Origin: Pyropia haitanensis
Taxonomy: Eukaryota > Rhodophyta > Bangiophyceae > Bangiales > Bangiaceae
Assembly: GCA_008729055.1 (NCBI GenBank)
Contig: SDUX01000008.1
Location: forward strand, 682,001 to 746,000
DNA length: 64,000 bases
Reading direction: 5' to 3'
This document shows positions 10,397-20,785 of the stretch, piece after piece. The position numbers and the translations under genes are program-made. Below the pieces are notes generated by a model, which saw only the letters and a list, made by a program, of their open reading frames with translations, did no database searches and was not told the DNA's origin. Positions within the stretch are counted from its first letter, which is position 1. Every line of letters begins with the position of its first letter.

Positions 10397-11038
10397 TTAC
10401 GGCAGTGCTCGTGGATTTGCAACGGTCGTGACGGGATGTGCCACTACACGAGACCGACATGGCCCGCCGCGACAGCACTGTCCCTTCCGGGAGTAGTAGT
10501 CAGCGACACACGCCACGTCTGTAGGCAATGGCTGCTCTTGCTTGACCGCAATCCCGTCAAGCGCCCCGCACACGTTCCCGAACGGCGAATTGCGGCGGCG
10601 TTGGAAGCCCGCGGCGTACCCCAATCTCCGCGCCGGGTTGTCGAGCTGGTAGTCCAGGTCTAGAGAGGGAGAGGAGTTTACTGCGTCTATCACGTCCCAC
10701 AGGGAGCGATACACAGTAGCGCAGTGCACGCCCAGGGCAGCACAGATGTCTATGTAGCTCCCGCCGCCCAGATACCGGAGGGCAATCGCCACGCGCACCT
10801 CAGGATGCACGCCTCGACGAGGAAGGCGCGGCTTCAATAGGTCCGACAGCTCGTGGAAAGCGTTGGCGGGCATGCGCATGGCGCGATCGAAGTGGCCGCC
10901 GTACGCTACCTGGACGTCGTGGAAGGACACCCGGGGGAGGTGGTGCGAGGACGGGAGCACGACACCTCTGCGGGCGTACACGGCACCGGCAACCATGGCA
11001 GAGAACTGGCCACTTCGTAGCGTCGCGGAGATGTCCAT
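10397..11038 (-). pseudogene. Truncated Harbinger transposase (HARBI1/DDE_Tnp_4 family)
   Basis: This 213-residue ORF starts at an ATG (11038). It carries a family-typical N-terminal helix-turn-helix (VRVAIALRYLGGGSYIDICA, then GVHCATVYRSLWDVIDAV), then FGNVCGALDGIAVKQEQP, which contains the first catalytic Asp (the GxxDG motif), then DYYSRKG, corresponding to the YYNRKG motif. After RKG the similarity stops abruptly and becomes an Arg/Pro-rich tail ending at 10397. The second Asp and the catalytic Glu regions of the DDE domain are missing, so the protein should not be an active transposase. An internal deletion in the element is the likely cause. Confidence 0.75.
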
Positions 11039-11261
11039 GGCGGACGGCGGGTGTCAGGCTGCGGCAGCGGAGCGAGGGGGTGTGACCGGCACGCCGCCGC
11101 ACTGGCCTCCACTGGTGATGCGCTGAGGACGGTGCGTGCCGGTGCCGGCTTTAACCAAAGTGACCTGTCAAATATGTAATTGAAATAAGACGTTCTGCCA
11201 AGCTCTCAACGTTTTTTCGCATCCCAGCAAGTGTTATACCGTCGTTATACCAAGCCCGCCG

Positions 11262-11281
11262 GGAACTGCGAACGGGCCTCA
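11262..11281. repeat. Harbinger right terminal inverted repeat plus target duplication
   Basis: GGAACTGCGAACGGGCC is the exact reverse complement of the left end and is followed by TCA, matching the trinucleotide outside the left end. Confidence 0.75.
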
Positions 11282-11369
11282 GAGAGGCAGCTGGGATGCG
11301 AGCCCGCGATCGTCCACAGCCACGTTTCAGTCACCCTATTCGTCCGATTTCGTTTCACTGGTCGCCTAC

Positions 11370-11582
11370 AGGATGGGGATGGTCCCGCTCGCTCCCCAGT
11401 CTTGCCCAAATTGGGGCAGGAGAGAGACCAACCCCATCCTGCGATCCGAATATGTAGAGTACTTACCAAAAATACGTGAAACTGATTCGTCATATGTGGC
11501 TTGCCTTTGGGGCGTCATGTGGCTGGACTTCTGAGCGTTCCAACCCGATCGAGCGAATATGAGAGCCACGTCTACATATTCG
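11370..11582. repeat. Nested short inverted repeats
   Basis: An imperfect 15-bp pair (11370-11384 with 11426-11440, one mismatch) and an exact 12-bp pair (11447-11458 with 11571-11582, CGAATATGTAGA and its complement) lie within 215 bp. This may be a small MITE remnant next to the Harbinger copy. No terminal duplication was recognised. Confidence 0.4.
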
Positions 11583-12978
11583 CAACCATCCCCACGTTGT
11601 TGGATTTGCACTACGTGCGGGATAAACTCATTCTTGAAAATTATGCGTACCCCAGGATCCGGTAGTCCTGGGACAATCGCAATCCTATAAGGACCCCTTC
11701 TAGTATCGCGATAGTCCCAGAACTAACCCATCGCAGATCGTTCATCGGACGATAGCACGCCACGCCCTCGTTTCACAGCGCTGGAGTGGTGCTTTTCGAC
11801 AGAATGTGAACAGCCACAACCGGTACGTTTGGGATTTGGAGAGGACAAGCTGCGCTCCGTCTTGCAAGGTAGCCCGTTGGTAGCCCCCGTGTCGGCCTCA
11901 AGTTCTTCCCTGTCGACTATCCCGATAGTATGACGATAGTCAAACCACTCAGCGGCGCACAAGTAGCTTACGAGGTGCTCTAAGACGATTCCTTTCAGGC
12001 CATTAGTCGACGTTGAAGGCTGTGCCCTAAAGCATCACAGAGACCGTCGAGGGTCGTCCCCATGGTAGAGGCTTTTCATTAAGCACATTTGGTATGTGAG
12101 ATCTTCTCAATACAAACCGAACGATGCTGAAGCTGCACCGGCTGATCCGGCGGCGACTTTGAAGGTGGTCGACCCCCTTACTAGCTGGCTGTAAAGACAT
12201 GAAAGTCATGTGATGACACGATCAAGCAACACATGACTTCGCTCTGAAAAGTAGCAATACTGAGCCTGATCCTACTTATGGCCAGTACATGTGCTTAATT
12301 GAGCAAATAACGCTGTTGCGTTACTCTTTTTGGGTGTGCACGTGTTAGTTAATGACCAATGACATGTCCCAGAATCGGTTGCTCCATTGGATTGTCGCTC
12401 AGTAATGCGGTTCCGATGTTGCTCGTAATCCACGCAGTGAGATCGTCTGGTAATTTTGACACTGAAACACTGGCGGACTTGTTCCAGTTGCTGCTGGCGG
12501 ACCTGCATTTTTCCGTAAACAATTCGAGATTCGGATGAAACAAAAAAGATTGGAAGAGGGCCCATGTGGTGGTGAGACCAATCAAAAGCCGGCACGAACT
12601 GAGCTCCATCCAGCTGCCCGCACTTCATTGGTCCGCAACTTTTTTTCTTGTGGCGATGAGATGAAATGCGCTCAACCGGAATATCACACTGAAGCCGATG
12701 TAGTGCCCGTGAGTTCGTGAAGTTGCTTTGAGAAGGATGTCTTTGGCGCCCCAGATCAAGACGGAAAGCAGTAATCGATTCTTTTGATTGTCATTACCGT
12801 GGGCTCTGCGCATTTCTCAGTGACCGCAATGAAATTGATCTGATGATGTCCAAGATCCAAAGTCGCGACGACAGAAGGTCTTGCTTCCGTCAGTCAATTC
12901 TTTGCGGAGCCAGATTCAGATAGGCATCAATCCCACTGAATGTAAGCCTAGACTACGTGGCCCGCTCGTCGCAACGAA
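11583..12978. other. Low-GC noncoding stretch
   Basis: GC content here is near 50%, far below the genic parts of the window. Overlapping minus-strand ORFs at 12272-12628 (118 and 86 codons in two frames) have mixed composition but no motif I recognise. I treat this as intergenic or decayed mobile-element DNA. Confidence 0.35.
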
Positions 12979-13818
12979 TTAGTGTTGTGCAATCTGTCTG
13001 ATGGAAATTGTTTCTCCAGTCATTCCTGTCGCTTTCCAAGACAGAGGGGAAAGAGAGCACGTTGGAGAGGGCGTCAGGCCTCCACTGTCAAGAACTACCA
13101 GCAGCGTTCGAGAGTACTCCTGGAGTATTTTCGTCTGATCGCCGGCTCTCGCTGCGGCGGCTGCGCCGCAGACGTCCGCCCCCCCTCCTTCCATGGCGTC
13201 GCCCATCCACGGTGCGCCCCGCCCCCCCCCCGTCCCTCCCCGGTGGTGATCTGACTTCACCCACATGCCCGGTGCCTGCCTCCTCACCCGCCCCCCTCCC
13301 CCCCCCTCGTCCGACGCCCCGCGGTCGCATGCGGCCCCCACGGGTATCCTCTGCGCCACCCCCGCAACCCCCTTCACCCCACCCCCGCCCACCCCCCGCC
13401 CCACCCTCCCCTCCAGGGATTGCGCGCCGGTCGAGCCAGATGCAGACGACCTCCCGATCGCCGCCAGCATGTCCGGAAACTGAGATAATGCATGCTCGCA
13501 ATGGCGTAGGTGGCCCTCCATACGAAGGATGTTGTCATAAAGGGAGCACATGCACGCGTCAGCACCGCAGGTCAGAGTCCTCCGGCCATCACGAACGATC
13601 ACCTTCACAAAGCGGTACACCGGTCGCTGCTCCCGGGGTGCTCGTACAGGGTGAGGGGTCATGTTAACGTCAGCTTTGCCGTCGTGGGCGGCTCCTCGCA
13701 GGCGTGGGCAGCCTCTGCGAGAAGCTGGTCGGATGCGGTGCGTCCGACCAGCACGGCAAGTCGGCGCCGTTCCGGCCAGCGGGCAGGGCGAACTTCGCGT
13801 ACTGCCGCCGCCTTTCAA
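12979..13818 (-). CDS. ORF with a SWIM-type zinc finger, possible transposase remnant
   Basis: The useful part of this ORF is encoded by about 13485-13620: VYRFVKVIVRDGRRTLTC followed by CMCSLYDNILRMEGHLRHCEH. That gives CxC then, 15 residues later, CxH, which is the SWIM zinc-finger pattern (CxCxnCxH) found in MULE transposases and some chromatin proteins. The N-terminal 60 residues and the Gly/Arg-rich C-terminal half look like noncoding translation, and the frame opens at a TTG rather than an ATG. It is therefore either one exon of a spliced gene or a fragment of a mobile-element protein. The location in a low-GC, transposon-bearing island favours the latter. The function is unassigned. 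Confidence 0.35.
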   Translation of the reverse strand: MKGGGSTRSSPCPLAGTAPTCRAGRTHRIRPASRRGCPRLRGAAHDGKADVNMTPHPVRAPREQRPVYRFVKVIVRDGRRTLTCGADACMCSLYDNILRMEGHLRHCEHALSQFPDMLAAIGRSSASGSTGAQSLEGRVGRGVGGGGVKGVAGVAQRIPVGAACDRGASDEGGGGGRVRRQAPGMWVKSDHHRGGTGGGRGAPWMGDAMEGGGADVCGAAAAARAGDQTKILQEYSRTLLVVLDSGGLTPSPTCSLSPLSWKATGMTGETISIRQIAQH

Positions 13819-15156
13819 AGGTCATTCCGCGCCAAACGCCACGTGTCGGAAAGAAAGGAAAAGAAAGGAAATGTCAGGAAATCGCGCCGCACGGGGTCGT
13901 GCGGAGGGGTGCTTGACGTGTCAAGGAAGTTTCCATACGTGGCGGACAGATGCACAACACTACAACGAATGCGATCTAAATTACAGTACAATTTCACGAC
14001 CTGATCAGAAGTGTCACTTACTGACGTGGCAGGTACTAAGTAATCTACCAAGTGTATCATGCGCATGTAAGTTATCAGATGTTTGGGAGATCAGACCTTA
14101 GTTCACAATCCGAGCCTGAATTCGAGCTATTTTCTGTGAATCCGGGGCGTTGGTCCCCAAGGAAGCATCAAGGAAGGCTCATATACGAACTAAAGCGATA
14201 CCTGGAGAAGAACAACTGCAATGCTGCAGCAGGCAGCTACTTCTCCCGTCCATCTTCCCTGGAATCCACAGACAGCCTCGGGTTAGCACTGTTTGCTCGA
14301 CGACGAATCGTGATCCTGAGCGGCCATTAGTCAGACAAGAAGAGTCAGAAGCATGTCCCTGGTCATCCACTGTCTTGCGGTTCTACGCATGTTCAACGGC
14401 GAGAGATGTGACGACAGCCATGTCCAGACACTACCATCTCAAGCAGTAGCTGAGATGGACTTTGGATCTTGCCCCCTGTCAGACTCATTGGCACTCAACC
14501 GTGTCGCCACGCACGTTGCGAGCTCTTCGATTGACTAGCAGAGTTCCGCCTGACAGATGGCAGAGACAGTCATCGCAAGGGGATGAGTAAATGTCGAGCA
14601 AGCGCCAGTCTCGCCGTGCTGTATCGGCTCAACTCCGATCGAACTGGTTCGGGCATTTGGAGGTTGCGTGCGACACACGCTGCGTGGCATGTGAATGCAT
14701 GAGAAGTAGACAAATGGCAAAATACAACCTCTTCGTCACAACTCCGCCAATCTGTCATTTATATAGATCTTTTGTCATTCAAATGTGGTCGTCTCATTTC
14801 TCTCTTGGGGGCATGCTTCCAGGGCGCGAATGCGCCCTGGATGGCCGAAGGCGCAGCCCTGGCCAGGGGCACGCGGTCTATGACCCCGAGGCGGACGGTG
14901 CGGGTGCACGCGCCAGGTTGTTGGGTGCAAGCGCCGTCGTCGACAGTAGGGGACGTGGGGCATGAGCAGGGGGGCGCATCAGAACGCATGCCTCGATCTC
15001 TTGTCATCCATCCAAACTACATGCTCTCACCAGATACCTATCCCACAATCTCAGAACCTCACAGAGGGGAGAGGGGTTCTGTTGAGTCCAACCTTGCTGT
15101 CCACCTCATAAGCCCGATCACTACGGTACAGCCATCAAGCTGCGTAGACCCCCACC
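13819..15156. other. Low-GC noncoding stretch
   Basis: Only short ORFs without recognisable domains occur. A small hairpin (CCAGGGCGC, loop GAAT, GCGCCCTGG) lies near 14819-14840. No gene is supported. Confidence 0.35.
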
Positions 15157-16770
15157 TCAGCTGATGTAGGAGTAGTAGGGGTACGGATACCATACAAACC
15201 AGCCCATCGAGCATGCTGCTGTGCCGGCCCCGCATGCAGACTGGCCTACGCACAAACCCGGGACAGCCGCGGCAGGGAGCGAGCACGGAGATGGGGCAGA
15301 TGGGTAGCACGGTATCCCCCACTCCATCTCCCGACCAGCATTGCGGTGCTCAGGAAGGAGGCTCGGCTCGAGCCCCCCCGACCACTCCTCGGTAGTACGT
15401 CGACCCCAGCCCCAGGCCGAGCCGCTGCTGCTGCTCCACGCGGCTGTGCTGCTACTGTTCCATGCTGACAGCCCAGCACGGGGGCCGCTTCCAACGCCCT
15501 TTGAGTGGTCGGTGAGCCCCGCGGTCGACGGGAACGCGCGTGGCGGCACAGCGAAGGAGCCGCGGCGCGCCCAAGGGGTGGACGTCATCTTGGCAGGGAC
15601 GCGCGCAACAGAAAGCGGCGCGCTGACAGAGGCAGACCGCACCACACTGTCCCGCTTGGACACGACCGTCCATACAGGCGGCGTGGGTGCCACGGCGGCG
15701 ACCGGCGGGACGGCCAGAGGGGGGTTGGGAGTCGGCGTGCCGTTGACCTGTCGCGGTGCGGCTGCGAGCGCGTACCACCGCGCAAAGAGGTCGTCCGAGA
15801 TGGAGAGGCCGGCTATGCGGTCCGTGTCGCTTGTGATGCCCAGCTCTGGTGCAGGCGGGGGGGGGTGAACAGCGCCTTGTCTGCCTGCGAGTCGGTGTCG
15901 GAAGATCCCTGCTTGACTTCGGCAGATGAGTTGGTGATGCGCGAAGACGGCGACCAGGGCTGGGATGGCCAAGCAGCACGATTGAGACGCAGAAGAAGCA
16001 GACCTACAGAACTGGCAACAGCGCACTTTTTTAGGGTTAGTGAGCGTTGACGATGTGAGCTTACCTGCAAAGGACATCACCCCCATGCGTCGTAGTAATT
16101 GCCCGTCCCTCCTTGACACTCTCCCCAGCGCGCCTCTGGGCAGGCCACTCAAGTTGAACGCGATCCCAGCCCACGCGAGCACACACCCTCACCTTACCGT
16201 TGTCTGCCCCACCACATCTGGGTTGCCCATCCCCGCCTTGTACTTGGGGTTACGCGTCTGCTCCACGCACAACACCATCCCACCCGGCGAGTGCGCCTCC
16301 TCGGCCAGCAGCGCCCGCATCGTGTCCGATTGCTTGTTGTCCAGCCGGCGAATGCCGTCGCCCACCTCGGCAGCCTTGACGTACGCAACACGCGCCCACG
16401 GGCGCACAAAGACATTGTACGGCGGCGCCGCAAGAGCGGAGGCGCGTAGCGCACGCCGCACGGCGTCGACGCCACCGTCCTCGGGAACGTGAAAGGACGC
16501 CAGGACAAAGCGTGCGACCAGTGGAGCGGACCCATCGCACAAGATCCAGACACGAAAGTTGGTGAGCGGGGCGGGCTTTGGGCGCGGATCCAGCACCGGG
16601 GGACGCAAAGCAGTTGACTCAGGCACGTGCGGAGGGGAAGCAGCCTCGGCAGTCGTCACAGCCTCACTTGCAGCAGCTCGAACGCCGCTCTGGTGCGGCA
16701 GGCACGGGGACCCAAGAGACCGGGAAGGGGAAACAACGCTCCGAACAGACACCACCGAGGCGGCCGCCAT
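15157..16770 (-). CDS. Two-exon orphan protein, function unknown
   Basis: Exon 1 is 16770-16198 (191 codons) and ends at a GTAAGG donor. Exon 2 starts at 15959 after a CCCAG acceptor; the 238-base intron is in phase 0. Exon 1 carries a compact segment of about 125 residues (NFRVWILCDGSAPLVARFVL, VFVRPWARVAYVKAAEVGDG, SPGGMVLCVEQ) that looks folded but matches no family I know. Exon 2 begins with a polar SSDTDSQADKALFTPP stretch, changes frame at the nine-base G run 15857-15865, and continues as PELGITSDTDRIAGLSISDD to a Ser/Pro-rich tail with an aromatic end (GWFVWYPYPYYSYIS). The frame change has the sign of one missing base. The ATG at 16770 (MAAASVVSVRSVV) is chosen over upstream codons by composition. 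Confidence 0.5.
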
Positions 16771-18481
16771 GGTGCCGTCCCTCGATCCGTGGGTCCCGTT
16801 TGGAGGCACGGCGGGCAAAACAACAGCCAGCTGCCAGTTTGCGAGGACAGCGGCACCCCTATGACAGCTCCTCGGGGCTCTCTTGTACGCGCGTTGCGGA
16901 CCCTCCAGCCCCGCGGTCGTGCTGCTGCCCTCCCCAACCTCACAGACGTTGCGGAAAGCTACAGGGACGCGCCTGTTGGCTTTCCTCGACAGTCGCACGG
17001 CGCCCGTCCCCGAGCGGCAGACGCGCCCTACGGGTCCACCAGTGTTGGCGCGAACGGTCGCCTCCTGGCCGCCCTACGAACGTTGGCAATGCGTAGGGTG
17101 CACGGGACACACCACCTCAAACGTGCCCGTAAGAGACCCTCCCCCGGTGAGGGGTCGTGACGCCGCCTCGAAAAAACAACAACGGTGCCTGCGCTGCCAT
17201 CGATTTGAAAGCTTCCCTCTCTCACTCGAGTGGATCAGCTGGCGACGGCGGCGGCCGCGCAGCCTGCAGGGGAAGATGCGGTGGCGGGAGTCGTCCCCGA
17301 CTCGTGTCCTGTCGGGCACATCTTCGCCAGTTCATGCGCTGCTGAGTGACAGGGTCCGGACGTGACCCGTTGCCCGCGGTGGCTGGACCGATATGGTCGG
17401 GTAGGGGATCGGTGTCGTGGTTGCGTGATGCATAGCAGCCCTCCACCTGGCACATCCCCCAACGCACACCAAATGAGATGGCGCCACACGTCCAAATCTC
17501 GACAGCGAGGCCTGCTCACTGCTGCCCTTCTCCTCCCTCCCTGATACCCGATCACGCCCGGGGGTGCTCACGTGGCGGCGAAGGGGGGACGTGGGCGGAA
17601 TGAACGGCAAGCACGAAGAGAAGCCTCCCGTCCAGACGGTCAGCAACGGCGGTTTCCGGATTTACCCCGCGCGCTCCGCTCTGCATCGGCCACGACTGGC
17701 GCCGCTTCGATCGCGTGCTGAACTGCAAAGTCGGCGAGCCGCTGCCGGGGGACGACACGCATCCTGAGAGGTGTTACACGCGTCAACTAAGTGTGGAGTG
17801 GACGCCGTGACGGCGCAACCATCACGATGATACAGGGTGGCCGCCCTTGCCACGCGGCGCATGGTCACGACCAGCGGCCCGGGTGTGAATCGGGGGCGGT
17901 TCCACAGACACGGCGTCGTTCGAGCGGAAAGCTTGACCCTGAGGTGTCCTGGATCGGTGTCTCGAAGGATAGCCAGCAAGGAGCGAGGCCGTCTGGCTGC
18001 GTGCCTCGATGGAAGAGGCAACGGCGAGCCACCCTGCTGGCAGCCGGGAGGCCCCGCGCGGCGCCACGGCAAGCGCTGCACACGTGCCGGCCGGCAGTTG
18101 AGCAGGGGCTCGTTGGTGGTCATGCCGTGATTCGTAGCTCGGGTTTGACAGACGAGAACCGCCGAAACGGTCTAATTGTTCACTGCAACCAACGAGCAAT
18201 GTACTTTGTCACTAGGTCGAAGAGGGGACCTAACGACGACTGACCCGGGGCGACGGCTCGCGAAGCCAGATGGCAATCTCGGACTCCTGGCAAGCTTCCA
18301 TCACCACAAACGCCGGAACGACAACTTGAACCGTTGCGCTCTCCAGAGGCCGAGTCTGGCCGCCATCGTCGCCTGCCTCTGTTCTTCCTCTGTCTGCCGT
18401 TCATTCCCCTGCCAGAGTGCTCACTCTCTGCCTCACCCCGGCTTCCTTGGTACGCTACTCTGCTTTCCTTGTTCCCCGTCC
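16771..18481. promoter_or_regulatory. Divergent intergenic region (orphan gene / FKBP gene)
   Basis: About 1.7 kb separates the minus-strand ATG at 16770 from the plus-strand ATG at 18482, so both promoters must lie here. Overlapping ORFs in all frames are Arg/Pro/Ser-rich and show no conserved features. No specific factor site is claimed. Confidence 0.35.
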
Positions 18482-20331
18482 ATGGCGTTTACCAGCCTCG
18501 CCCCCCCCCTGCGCGCACAGCGTGTCCCGGCGCGGCGCGGCGCCGCCGCCGCCACGTGCACTGCTCCGCCAGCGGGACCGCCCGTCTCTCGTCGTACGGC
18601 CCTGGCGGTGGCGGCGGCGGGGCTGCTTGCGGCGGGATTGGGAGGCCCTGCCCTGCCAGTGGCGGCCTACTCCTCCCGAACGCAGAATGACATGAGCAAC
18701 GCGTCGCCGACGAGGTACGTGACGGCGAGACAATGAGTCAAGGCTCGGATGGGGTGGCGTCAATGTAGCCGAGGACAACTGCGTTTGCCCGTGAGCATGG
18801 TTGCTCGTCGGGGGGGGGCAGGCGGTATGGGTCAAGATTGACCCGTAGAAGCAGTCACACTCAGGCGCTGGCGAGCTCTTTGTGGAGGGTGCCTGCTCTG
18901 CGGCTGGCGGGAGGTGGCGGAGTGTGATATGCTTGTGGTCAGGAGCAATGGAGCTTGCGGATAGCAGGGTATCGAATGCGGTCGGGTGCTCTATGCACGA
19001 GCGCGTTTGATGAGGGATACGGCCGGCCATCTTGGGGCGTTGTGCCAAGGCACGTCCGGGTGGCGCGGTGACACAGGTCCGCCAGGATTGACACTTTTCT
19101 GTGCACCTCTGGCTTTCTGTTCCGTGTGCACTATCTGTCTGCTGCGGCAGATATGATGGCACCAAGGAGGTGCGGACCGATTCGGGTATGCGGTACCTGG
19201 ACCTGGCGGTTGGTGATGGCGTCGACGGCAACGTAGAGCCAGTCGAGGACGGTGACAAGGTCACCATATACTACACCTCCCGACTGTGGGGTTACAATGG
19301 TACGGCCGGGGGACCAATCGGGGTGGAGCGGACACGAGACGGAGAGGGCCGGGGCAGGAACATGAGTTCGCCTCCAGTGGATACACACTGCGCTCGGGAC
19401 ACAGACTGACAGGACGGCGCTTTTCTGTTTGTACGCTGTGCGCTATGTCGATGTGTGGTGCTGGGTCGGGCGACCTCCACTGTAGGCATTGTACTGGACT
19501 CGACCAACGACCACAAGCGCGACGGCATCCCCGAGCCTTTTGTCTTTACCATGGGCGATCAGGGTACGTGTGCTGCTGTCACGCCGCGTGTGGCTCGATC
19601 GATACTCTGCTCGCTGGTTGTGCCGCCGAGCCCGTCGCCGTGTGGGAGGATGCGACGCCCGCGTCCTTCCGCGAGAGACCTGACGCTATCGTTCCGCTAA
19701 TCCTTACTGCTGGTAAGGTGGGACGCCGCTTTGACTGAGGCAGGTCTTTGACAATAACGGAGTGTGTTTGCATGTTCTGTCCCTGCCAGTTTTTTGGGCA
19801 TGACGTGGGCGCTGCCTGCTGCTGCTGTTGTGTGCTTGTCGTGTGCATATCCTTCCTTCCCCTCCCCCGGCAGCGGTCGTGCCCGGTCTGCAAGAGATGA
19901 TCAGGACGATGCATGTCGGCGGCAAGCGCCGCGCGGTGCTGCCGCCTTCCATTGGCTACCAGACCGCCACAATGAAGCCTACGCCCGCCGACGTACGTTT
20001 CTGCAAGTGTGACGCCACTTGCATCGATTGTACATCTCGTTGGGGTACTCGAGACTTCTTGTGTGGAACGGATGCCTTTTTTTGTGCCACATCCCCTCCT
20101 CCGTGCTGCCCCTCTAACGGCCCACGCGCTGTCTTTGTTGTGTCCCTTTGGCTGTCTTGGCCTGACTGCTGCATTTGTTGCGCGTCCCGCACTTGCTCTC
20201 ATCCCGCCATCCCTCCACAGTTCCCGTCCATGAGGCGGCTCCGGTCTGTGCTGGAGACTAGCCGGGATGCCACTATCGTGTTTGACGTGGAGCTGCTCAA
20301 GGTCAAGCGTGCGGCCGGTCGCGGGGCTTGA
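18482..20331 (+). CDS. Thylakoid-lumen FKBP-type peptidyl-prolyl cis-trans isomerase
   Basis: Five exons (18482-18714, 19151-19299, 19486-19563, 19874-19992, 20221-20331) join to 690 bases, 229 residues, with GT-AG borders; three of the four donors are GTACGT and one is GTACGG. The N terminus is bipartite: a Ser/Arg/Ala plastid transit peptide, then a twin-arginine signal (SRRTALAVAAAGLLAAGLGG) ending near PVAA, indicating Tat export into the thylakoid lumen. The FKBP fold follows: SGMRYLDLAVGDG, VEDGDKVTIYYTSRL, PEPFVFTMGDQ, VVPGLQEMIRTMHVGGKRRA, PPSIGYQ and a closing ATIVFDVELLKV strand. Lumenal FKBPs assist folding of photosynthetic complexes. Several lumenal paralogues exist in algae and plants, and I cannot say which this is. 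Confidence 0.9.
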
Positions 20332-20785
20332 CTCTCTTGTCGCCGTAACCAGACGCTGTCGCTCGCACGGCTGGTCGAGGTGTGGAGTGCTGGGCGTGGC
20401 TGCTGTCACTAGTGGATCCTGTTGGTGGTTGGACGCCAAAGGATGCGAGGTCACCGGGGAGGCACTGTCCCAGATGAGCTACATGACTGTGATGGGCCAC
20501 CCGCAGGCGGCACAAAGCGAAGCCGCCTGACGAATGCCCGCTCACGTGCGCTTTCCACCGCGAGCAGTCACCCCTCGATGCTACAACTGTTCTGGTCATC
20601 AAAAAGAATATATACGTGGGTGCTCGAGGCGCCTCAAGCCCTGCAAGCCACACCCATCTCCCTAGAAAGCAGAAGTCCCTGCTCGCCCCACCAAAGCGTG
20701 CCGTCCAGACATACCAGAGCCAAACAAACGCCAAAGTGCGCACAGGGCGCCACTCCGCCCTCCATACCCCCTCGCGTGCCGCTCC
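20332..20785. other. Convergent 3' intergenic region
   Basis: This region lies between the stop codons of the plus-strand FKBP gene and the minus-strand DDHD gene, so it should hold both 3' UTRs and their polyadenylation sites. An A/T-rich patch (AAAAAGAATATATA) occurs at 20600-20613. No gene is seen. Confidence 0.4.

Larger units (their letters stand above)
10234..11278 (-). mobile_element. Truncated PIF/Harbinger-type DNA transposon (about 1.05 kb)
   Basis: Terminal inverted repeats GGCCCGTTCGCAGTTCC at 10234-10250 and its exact complement at 11262-11278 bound the element. The 3-bp direct repeat TCA at 10231-10233 and 11279-11281 looks like the target-site duplication; a 3-bp duplication is characteristic of PIF/Harbinger elements, although TWA is more usual. 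Inside, on the minus strand, lies the N-terminal half of a HARBI1/DDE_Tnp_4-like transposase. The element is far shorter than an autonomous Harbinger and lacks the second transposase half, so it is probably nonautonomous. Confidence 0.8.

Noticed and set aside
12272..12628. Overlapping minus-strand ORFs of 118 and 86 codons
   Set aside because: No recognisable motif; two frames are equally open in low-GC DNA.
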